Shown: piece after piece, positions 7,724-10,614 of the stretch | Numbering within the stretch: position 1 is the first letter of the stretch | How the letters are laid out: every line of letters begins with the position of its first letter | Assembly: GCA_016302215.1 (NCBI GenBank) | Contig: JAEDNZ010000057.1 | Span: forward strand, 1 to 10,614 | DNA: 10,614 nucleotides | Direction: 5' to 3' | DNA from: Muribaculaceae bacterium | GTDB lineage: Bacteria; Bacteroidota; Bacteroidia; Bacteroidales; Muribaculaceae | Notes under the pieces: generated by a model | Seen by the model: the letters and a program-made list of their open reading frames with translations, nothing else | The model's database searches: none | What the model was told of the DNA's origin: nothing | Translations under genes and position numbers: made by a program

Positions 7724-8560
7724 ATGAAAAAGTTTTTACTTTCTGCAGCTGTTGCATCTCTTGCTCTTGGAGCAAGCGCTCAGCAAAACTTCGTGACGAA
7801 CGGTGACTTCGAAGACACCAACTACGAGAACCACTTCCCCTGGGAATGGGACGAAGCCGCCGGCAACCTCGACTATCTTCCCGGATGGACTCTCTCCGGC
7901 AACGATGACTGGTGTGTCCTCCTCAATATCGTTGAGCCGGAAATCGACGATGAGCACACCTTCGAGGGCAATACTCAGTGTCTCCACATCTATCGTTTCG
8001 ACGATAACGGCTGGCAGGCCGGTGGCGCCGAGCAAGTAGTTACCGGCCTCACTGCCAATCAAGTCTATACTCTCGGTGCTATCGTGGCTCGCGCCGGCGG
8101 TGAAACCGTGGAATGGGATGACCCCTACTTCCGTATCGAGCTTACTCCGCTTGATGACAACGGCGAAGAGTATGGTGCAGGTAACCTCATCGATGACAAA
8201 GACGATGCCATCTGTTCATCTGACGTGTGGTCTTTCTATGAGAAAGTATTCAAGGCTCCTGCCAGCGGCAACGTGCGTCTGCGTCTGAGCCACAACAATG
8301 TTAAGTGGGAAGGCAACCACTCTGAGGGCTTCTGGATGGACATCGACGACATCGCCATCATGACCCCCGAAGACTATGAGCAGTACCTCGCCAACAAGAG
8401 CGCCGGCGTCAGCGACATCAGCGTAGCTGCCCAAGGCCAAGTGCTCGGCGTGTATAACCTCCGCGGTGTGCGTGTAGCTGACAATGCCGAGGCTCTCGGC
8501 GCTCAAAAAGGCTTCTTCATCGTGCGCACTACTGACGGCGCTCAGAAACTGGTGAAATAA
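7724..8560 (+). CDS. Secreted jelly-roll protein, probable surface glycan-binding protein
   Basis: This 278-residue protein lies 112 bp after susD, the usual place for a surface glycan-binding protein. Residues 1-20 are a clear signal peptide (MKKFLLSAAVASLALGASAQ) cut by signal peptidase I; there is no lipobox. Residues 22-212 look like a galactose-binding-like or CBM4_9-type beta-sandwich: NFVTNGDFEDTN, LPGWTL, FEGNTQ, VVTGLTANQVYTLGA, then the closing strand FWMDIDDIAI. Trp40, Trp55, Trp63 and Trp97 are candidate sugar-stacking residues. Residues 229-278 form a short tail, VLGVYNLRGVRVADN then GFFIVRTTDG and KLVK, resembling type IX (Por) C-terminal sorting domains. The module is clearly paralogous to the C-terminal half of the downstream GH16 enzyme. 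No catalytic motif is visible. Glycan binding is inferred from fold and position; the fold assignment itself is by pattern only. Confidence 0.85.
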   Translation: MKKFLLSAAVASLALGASAQQNFVTNGDFEDTNYENHFPWEWDEAAGNLDYLPGWTLSGNDDWCVLLNIVEPEIDDEHTFEGNTQCLHIYRFDDNGWQAGGAEQVVTGLTANQVYTLGAIVARAGGETVEWDDPYFRIELTPLDDNGEEYGAGNLIDDKDDAICSSDVWSFYEKVFKAPASGNVRLRLSHNNVKWEGNHSEGFWMDIDDIAIMTPEDYEQYLANKSAGVSDISVAAQGQVLGVYNLRGVRVADNAEALGAQKGFFIVRTTDGAQKLVK

Positions 8561-8591
8561 AACCATAGATAAATCTTTTGTTACCTATTCC

Positions 8592-8633
8592 TTCGGAGCC
8601 GCTCAGTGCGGCTGAGCGGCTCCGAATTGTTTT
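8592..8633 (+). terminator. Strong intrinsic terminator
   Basis: TTCGGAGCCGCTCAG at 8592-8606 and CTGAGCGGCTCCGAA at 8612-8626 pair perfectly over 15 bp around the 5-nt loop TGCGG, followed by TTGTTTT at 8627-8633. This is a textbook Rho-independent terminator on the plus strand, 31 bp after the stop of the jelly-roll gene. It marks the end of the GH43-susCD-jelly-roll transcript and implies that GH16 needs either a promoter in 8634-8703 or read-through. Confidence 0.9.
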
Positions 8634-8703
8634 ATCATCATCCTGATAAATCTCTACCATCCCTCCATATAACAAACCTTTAATATACTTTTTCAACATA
8701 GCG

Positions 8704-10431
8704 ATGAAACATAGTGTTTTGACCTTGTCATTGGTTGCGGCCACGATGTCTATGCCTCTGTGCATGTCGGCCGATGACATTGCCAATAAATATCCGGGAT
8801 ATAAATTGGCTTTCCAAGAGGAATTTAATGTAGATGGCGCTGTAGATACCGATGTGTGGCGAGCCGAAGAAGGCTTTGTGCGCAACCACGAAAACCAATA
8901 CTATAATGGTTTCAACAATACAGAAATCAAAAACGGCTGCCTTGTGATTACCGCGCGTGAGGAAGCCGTCAAGAACAAAGACTACCAGCGCTACTCCAGC
9001 GATTGGAAAAAGAAGGATCAATACTCCACCTATACTTCATCGTCAATAGTGCTCAAAAAAGGTTATTATCAAGGCATTTGGGAAGTGCGCGCCAAGCTGC
9101 CCAGTTATTTGGGCTGCTGGCCTGCCATCTGGTCAACGGGAGGCGCCGGCGAATGGCCTTACTACGGCGAAATAGATATTATGGAATACTATCCTTCGGG
9201 TGGCAAGGAAGCACTTCACGCTAATGTGGCGTGGGGCAGCTGGGAGCGTTGGAAAGCCCAATGGGCCTCGAAGGTTAAATACTATTCATCGCTGCCCGAT
9301 GACTTCCGCGACAATTTCCATACATGGAAAATGGTGTGGACTGATGAGTCAATAAAATTATACGTTGATGACATTCTCATCAATGAAGTTATGCTCAGCC
9401 GCACTGTCAATCCCAATGTCAACCAAGATTGGTACAATCGTGTAGATTATAACCCTTACCGCGACGAAAACAACGGCCAAAACCTCTTCCTCAACCTGGC
9501 TCTTGGCGGTGACAATGGCGGCTCGATTTCAAATACACCTTTCCCTTGCGAGTATCTCATCGACTATGTGCGCATCTACACGCCTGACCCTACCGGCGGC
9601 GGCGAGCCCGGCGGCGGCGAGCCCGGCGGCGGCGAGCCCGGCACACCTCTGCCTACCCCCTACAACTTGGTGCAGAACGGCGACTTTGAGGATACCAACT
9701 TCTCGACCACAGTGCCTTATGATTGGATGCCCGACTATACCACCATTGACGGCAACCTGCCCGGTTGGACTCTGCAATGCGATGTTTGGAATGTAGCTGC
9801 ATCAATACGCGAGCCTGAGGTTGATGACAAGTACATCTTTGACGGCAACACCCAGCATCTGCGCATGCAGCGTTATGAAAAAAACGGCTGGGAAGACGGC
9901 ACCGCCACGCAAATCGTCACCGGCCTCACTGCCGGCGAAGAATATTGCCTCGATGCTTTGGTGCGCTGGATGTATGGCAACTCAGGCTCATCTGACAAGA
10001 GCCATGGCTTTCGCATCTGCTCCAGCGACGGCTCATCAATAGGTGACGCTATTTACACAAACAAAAATGCCGGCACCACCAGTGGCTGGGAGCTCGTAGA
10101 GCGTAAATTTACGCCCGCTACATCAGCTATTGCCGTGCAGTTTTTCATCTCTAATCCATGGCAAGGCGGCGACGGCGCCACCGTCAATGAAGATGTGTGG
10201 CTTGATGTGGATAATGTGAGGCTTTACAAATCAGCTGACTATGCTGAATTTCACCCTACATCGGCGGTGACTGACATAGCTACAACTCCTGACAACGACT
10301 ACGTGACAGGAGTATATAACCTCCAAGGCATTCGCGTGGCTGACAACGTTGAGGCAGCTCGCGATCGTGGTGTCAGAGGCGTGTGCATCGTCACTCGTGC
10401 CGGCGGACTAAGCTCTAAATTTCGTTTTTGA
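8704..10431 (+). CDS. GH16 endo-beta-1,3-glycanase with C-terminal jelly-roll module and sorting-like tail
   Basis: This 575-residue protein has a signal peptide (about 1-23, ending MSA/DD). A GH16 domain spans about 30-293: YKLAFQEEFNVDGAVDTDVW, the YYQGIWEVRAKLP strand, PAIWSTGG, and the catalytic motif GEIDIMEYYP with nucleophile E156, D158 and acid/base E161, then FLNLALGGDNGG and the closing strand YLIDYVRIY. In GH16 the ExDxxE type is common in laminarinases and endo-beta-1,3-galactanases, so retaining hydrolysis of an internal beta-1,3 (or mixed beta-1,3/1,4) bond is expected; the exact substrate cannot be read from the motif. Residues 298-312 are three GGGEP repeats, a flexible linker. 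Residues about 321-510 repeat the jelly-roll module of the preceding gene (NLVQNGDFEDTN, LPGWTL, EPEVDD, FDGNTQ, IVTGLTAGEEY). Residues 522-575 are a sorting-like tail (GVYNLQGIRVADN). No lipobox fits, so the enzyme is probably secreted or surface-attached by the tail. It lies downstream of a strong terminator. Confidence 0.93.
   Translation: MKHSVLTLSLVAATMSMPLCMSADDIANKYPGYKLAFQEEFNVDGAVDTDVWRAEEGFVRNHENQYYNGFNNTEIKNGCLVITAREEAVKNKDYQRYSSDWKKKDQYSTYTSSSIVLKKGYYQGIWEVRAKLPSYLGCWPAIWSTGGAGEWPYYGEIDIMEYYPSGGKEALHANVAWGSWERWKAQWASKVKYYSSLPDDFRDNFHTWKMVWTDESIKLYVDDILINEVMLSRTVNPNVNQDWYNRVDYNPYRDENNGQNLFLNLALGGDNGGSISNTPFPCEYLIDYVRIYTPDPTGGGEPGGGEPGGGEPGTPLPTPYNLVQNGDFEDTNFSTTVPYDWMPDYTTIDGNLPGWTLQCDVWNVAASIREPEVDDKYIFDGNTQHLRMQRYEKNGWEDGTATQIVTGLTAGEEYCLDALVRWMYGNSGSSDKSHGFRICSSDGSSIGDAIYTNKNAGTTSGWELVERKFTPATSAIAVQFFISNPWQGGDGATVNEDVWLDVDNVRLYKSADYAEFHPTSAVTDIATTPDNDYVTGVYNLQGIRVADNVEAARDRGVRGVCIVTRAGGLSSKFRF
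9595..9639 (+). repeat. Three perfect 15-bp tandem repeats encoding (GGGEP)3
   Basis: GGCGGCGGCGAGCCC is repeated three times without a mismatch, encoding three GGGEP units between the GH16 domain and the jelly-roll module. Because the unit is 15 bp, gain or loss of a copy would change linker length without shifting the frame. The stretch is much richer in G+C than its surroundings. Confidence 0.95.
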
Positions 10432-10583
10432 TACATATATAGATGTTAATATCAACGAGTAGTAAGTTTTGGAATTATTTTTAATGGTTGTTTTAGGATT
10501 ATTTTGATAATGTCATGCAATGCATAGCGCATTGTCTTGGCTAAAAAAGCACAGACCATAACTTAAATTGTGAAATTTAGGTG
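10432..10583. other. AT-rich intergenic DNA after GH16
   Basis: I see no coding sequence here. A weak 6-bp hairpin, CAATGC at 10518-10523 with GCATTG at 10529-10534, lacks a T-tract, so I do not call it a terminator for GH16. A near-palindrome, GTTAATATCAAC, lies at 10445-10456. Confidence 0.4.
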
Positions 10584-10610
10584 TTGGTTTGTGTTTTTTT
10601 ATTATCTTTG
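10584..10610 (+). promoter_or_regulatory. Likely promoter for a gene beyond the window
   Basis: TATCTTTG at 10603-10610 matches the Bacteroidetes -7 consensus TAnnTTTG exactly. A TTG at 10584-10586 (inside GTTGGTTTG) sits 16 bp upstream as a possible -33 box, slightly closer than usual, and the spacer is a T-rich tract. Transcription would begin at about the window edge and read rightwards. This is the best-formed promoter in the window and suggests the next gene is transcribed separately from GH16. Confidence 0.6.
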
Positions 10611-10614
10611 CGCA

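Noticed and set aside
8686..8693. TACTTTTT as a -7 promoter box for GH16
   Set aside because: It deviates from TAnnTTTG at the final G and is only 10 bp before the ATG, which would give a nearly leaderless message.
8752..8763. MPLC near the GH16 N-terminus as a lipobox
   Set aside because: Pro and Leu at the -2 and -1 positions do not fit a lipobox, while a signal peptidase I site (MSA/DD) follows directly.
10518..10534. CAATGC/GCATTG hairpin as a terminator after GH16
   Set aside because: The stem is only 6 bp, half A/T, and is followed by mixed sequence rather than a T-tract.

Overview
The window is most of a polysaccharide utilization locus (PUL) from a Bacteroidota genome, almost certainly order Bacteroidales. 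The support is a tandem SusC/SusD pair, a divergent regulator with a two-component-type beta-propeller sensor, TAnnTTTG-type promoter elements, A/T-rich leaders with no Shine-Dalgarno motif, and C-terminal tails resembling type IX sorting domains. A Muribaculaceae- or Prevotella-like gut commensal would fit, but I cannot fix the genus from sequence alone.

Layout: (1) 1-528, minus strand: N-terminal 176 residues of a regulator with a Reg_prop propeller sensor, probably a hybrid two-component system (HTCS) protein cut off by the window edge. (2) 529-909: divergent control region with a TAnnTTTG element facing each way, a 123-bp imperfect inverted repeat between them, and an 8-bp direct repeat around the plus-strand element. 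(3) 910-2085: a GH43 glycosidase gene resembling exo-beta-1,3-galactanases, broken by one in-frame TAA at codon 261. (4) 2183-5476: SusC-like TonB-dependent transporter. (5) 5530-7611: SusD-like surface lipoprotein. (6) 7620-7667: hairpin without a T-tract. (7) 7724-8560: small secreted jelly-roll protein, probably glycan binding. (8) 8592-8633: textbook intrinsic terminator. (9) 8704-10431: GH16 endo-acting glycosidase with a GGGEP-repeat linker, a second copy of the jelly-roll module and the same type of C-terminal tail. (10) 10432-10614: intergenic DNA ending in a likely promoter for a gene beyond the window.

Proposed working: the GH16 enzyme cuts a beta-1,3-linked polysaccharide outside the cell. 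The jelly-roll modules and SusD hold the glycan, SusC imports oligosaccharides through the outer membrane, and the regulator senses a product and activates the locus. GH43 of this type together with GH16 suggests the beta-1,3-galactan backbone of type II arabinogalactan, with beta-1,3-glucan as the alternative. The GH43 step appears to be lost in this strain unless the stop codon is an assembly error.

This is a small PUL of known architecture, and I see no new kind of system. The most informative oddities are the single-codon loss of GH43, the stand-alone protein that is a paralogue of the GH16 accessory module, the sorting-like tails on proteins without lipoboxes, and the terminator that separates GH16 from the susCD transcript.
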